Assembly: GCA_001805895.1 (NCBI GenBank)
Contig: MHHD01000026.1
Coordinates: forward strand, 1 to 6,595
Direction of reading: 5' to 3'
DNA from: Omnitrophica WOR_2 bacterium RIFCSPLOWO2_12_FULL_51_8
Lineage (GTDB): Bacteria > Omnitrophota > Gorgyraeia > Gygaellales > Profunditerraquicolaceae
Length of the DNA: 6,595 bases
A model generated the notes under the pieces. The model was not told where the DNA came from. It worked only from the letters and a program-made list of their open reading frames with translations, and ran no database searches. Made by a program: the position numbers and the translations under genes. Shown piece after piece: positions 5,543 through 6,595 of the stretch (position 1 is its first letter; each line of letters opens with the position of its first letter).

Positions 5543-5571
5543 ATTATACCACTCTTAAGCCAAAATTTAAC
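5543..5571 (-). promoter_or_regulatory. Extended -10 promoter, minus strand
   Basis: The minus strand reads TGGTATAAT, a perfect TATAAT (5548-5543) with the TGN extension. A weak -35, GTTAAA (5571-5566), sits 17 bases upstream. Transcription would begin near 5536 and meet the terminator at 5490-5451 after roughly 85 bases. In between, AGGAG (5526-5522) precedes ATGTTTGGGTAA, a three-codon frame. The strong -10 makes a short leftward RNA plausible; chance is possible in this AT-rich gap. Confidence 0.42.
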
Positions 5572-5576
5572 CTTTT

Positions 5577-6083
5577 TTAAGAATGTTCGTAGGCCTGAAA
5601 ACCGATTATTTTTTTCTCTTTTACCGGCGGCTCTAATATTTTTTTAAGAGAATCAAAAACAAACTTAAATTGTTTATCGTATTTTCGTTCCATTTCCTCG
5701 ATTTTGCGTTTGAGCCACAGATAAGTTAAACCCGCTCTCCTTAGATTCACAAAAGCGCGCATGATGTGAATATTTACTATTATCGCTCGTTCGCTATTTA
5801 GAACACTAGAAAGCATCGCAACACCTTCTTCTGTGAAAGCATAAGGCAAGTATCTTCTGCCGCCTCGTTTTGAGGTGACATTTTGGCACCTCAAGAATTC
5901 TTCTTGGGTTAGTCTGAACATAAAATCTTCAGGGAACCTTCTTAAGTTCCTTCTTACTTGACGCGTTAGGTATTTGGTTTCTACTCCGTAAAGCATGGCT
6001 AAATCGCTATCCAATATGACCTTTTTGCCTCTGATATGAAAGATTCTGCTTTCTATTCTTGCCACTAATATTTGACTCGTCAT
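5577..6083 (-). CDS. ORF6N-domain protein (phage antirepressor-like DNA-binding protein)
   Basis: The 168-residue product is a full-length ORF6N-family protein. Residues 8-100 hold the domain: IFHIRGKKVILDSDLAMLYG, then VRRNLRRFPEDFMFRLTQEEF, then the conserved VTSKRGGRRYLPYAFTEEG and VAMLSSVLNSERA blocks, ending in IMRAFVNLR. The C-terminal 50 residues are charged and probably helical or coiled coil. The domain is known from phage antirepressors and from many chromosomal copies of unknown role, so a regulatory DNA-binding function is likely but the target is unknown. The ATG is supported by AGGAG (6096-6092) eight bases upstream. The gene is clearly more AT-rich than the pyrE operon, points the opposite way and is bordered by mobile-element traces, all consistent with horizontal acquisition. 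Confidence 0.9.
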   Translation of the reverse strand: MTSQILVARIESRIFHIRGKKVILDSDLAMLYGVETKYLTRQVRRNLRRFPEDFMFRLTQEEFLRCQNVTSKRGGRRYLPYAFTEEGVAMLSSVLNSERAIIVNIHIMRAFVNLRRAGLTYLWLKRKIEEMERKYDKQFKFVFDSLKKILEPPVKEKKIIGFQAYEHS

Positions 6084-6160
6084 TTTATCATCTCCTAACA
6101 GTAATAGACGATTAAGGAGGTAGAATCTAACACATTTTCTTGTTTGAACAGATATTCTTG

Positions 6161-6196
6161 GGGCAAAATTTTCGGGTGCGGGCGAAAATTTTGGCC
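6161..6196. repeat. Long inverted repeat (14-base arms, 8-base loop)
   Basis: GGGCAAAATTTTCG (6161-6174) and CGAAAATTTTGGCC (6183-6196) pair at 13 of 14 positions around the loop GGTGCGGG. The inner eleven pairs are perfect. On the plus strand it is followed by GTTTTTTTTGGGG (6199-6210 region), so it could terminate rightward transcripts. No gene on that strand ends here, so it could equally be an element end or an operator-like site upstream of the ORF6N gene. Confidence 0.5.
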
Positions 6197-6298
6197 TTGT
6201 TTTTTTGGGGAGCTCAAAGCGGGAAAGGCGAAAAGTTCGAAAAGCAAGACTACGGCAGAATAAATGTTGATTTCTTAAATACGCATAAACAAAGTAAT

Positions 6299-6418
6299 GC
6301 AGTTAGCACAACGCCTGTCTCGTGCTTCTTTTAGGCCGCCCCAGCGGCCTTTGCGAGGCCGAGCTGCCCACAGCGAGGGCGAAGCAAAGACCACTACTGC
6401 ATACAGCACAAAACGCCT
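6299..6418 (+). repeat. Imperfect direct repeat pair with GC-rich hairpin between
   Basis: TGCAGTTAGCACAACGCCT (about 6298-6316) recurs as TGCATACAGCACAAAACGCC (about 6398-6417), differing mainly in three bases and a two-base AA gap. Between them AGGCCGC/GCGGCCT (6333-6350) forms a 7-pair stem with a CCCA loop. The paired blocks about 100 bases apart suggest a repeat element or binding region. No family was identified. Confidence 0.35.
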
Positions 6419-6595
6419 TGCTTTTCGGGTTTCCGCAGATTTCGACAGGCAGGAGAAAAAGCGGCTCTTGTCAGAGGTCGTGCAAAAAATAAGTGAACTC
6501 CTTATGTAGGGAATAACCGAAATGATACCAAAAGTAATAAGGGTGGTTCTGTGGGGAAAAATTTAAAAATTAAGTCCTGCCGGAATAATTTTCAA

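Larger units (their letters stand above)
6084..6595. other. Gene-free interval at the right edge
   Basis: Apart from the ribosome-binding site of the ORF6N gene, the inverted repeat and the direct repeats, nothing coding can be supported here. Plus-strand frames at 6140-6334 and 6297-6509 are open but of low complexity or odd composition. They lack family motifs and well-placed ribosome-binding sites; the AGGAGGT at 6115-6121 has no start codon at usable distance. The last 45 bases stay open from a GTG at 6551, so a gene could begin there and continue outside the window, but the evidence is too thin to call it. Confidence 0.5.

Noticed and set aside
6296..6320. Possible integron attC-like core GTTAGCA
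   Set aside because: It does not fit GTTRRRY at the third R, no paired core was found at attC distance, and no integrase is present.
6140..6334. Plus-strand frame starting at TTG
   Set aside because: It spans the inverted repeat, has a poor start 18 bases after AGGAGGT, and carries no protein family signature.
6297..6509. Plus-strand frame of 70 codons
   Set aside because: It covers the direct repeats and the GC hairpin. Its first half is compositionally odd and nothing matches a known family, though the end (ADFDRQEKKRLLSEVVQKI) looks somewhat protein-like.

Overview
The window looks like a chromosomal segment of an uncultured Gram-negative bacterium. The set PyrE, HI0933-type flavoprotein, Maf, M48 lipoprotein protease and exported GH-A hydrolase, together with an ORF6N protein and codon choice, is reminiscent of Candidatus Omnitrophota. 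That assignment is an impression from protein style, not a demonstrated placement.

Layout: (1) 1-648 is mobile-element debris. The right end of a probable IS21-type element abuts the C-terminal half of an ISL3-family transposase and the probable ISL3 terminal repeat. (2) 665-4981 is a tight plus-strand operon of moderately high GC: pyrE, an HI0933/YhiN-like flavoprotein, maf fused in frame to an M48 lipoprotein protease, and an exported GH39-like glycoside hydrolase. A near-consensus promoter precedes pyrE, and every gene overlaps the next. (3) 4983-5272 on the minus strand is a decayed ACR3 arsenite-efflux permease with its 5' part and middle missing. (4) 5273-5576 has no convincing protein gene, but on the minus strand it carries two hairpin terminators, further hairpins and an extended -10 promoter. 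(5) 5577-6083 on the minus strand is an AT-rich ORF6N-domain (phage antirepressor-like) gene. (6) 6084-6595 has no supportable gene; it contains a 14-bp-arm inverted repeat, a GC-rich hairpin and an imperfect direct repeat.

The operon combines pyrimidine synthesis (PyrE), removal of non-canonical nucleotides (Maf), a flavoprotein of uncertain substrate and two envelope-directed enzymes. It reads as a housekeeping cluster kept together by translational coupling rather than one pathway. Its two most unusual points lie in the maf part. A 57-bp, frame-preserving palindromic insertion flanked by TAAA adds 19 residues to Maf. The Maf frame then runs without a stop into a complete lipoprotein signal peptide and M48 protease domain. 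The boundary still shows the ATGNNTAR overlap geometry seen at two other junctions of the operon, which suggests that loss of a single base created the fusion.
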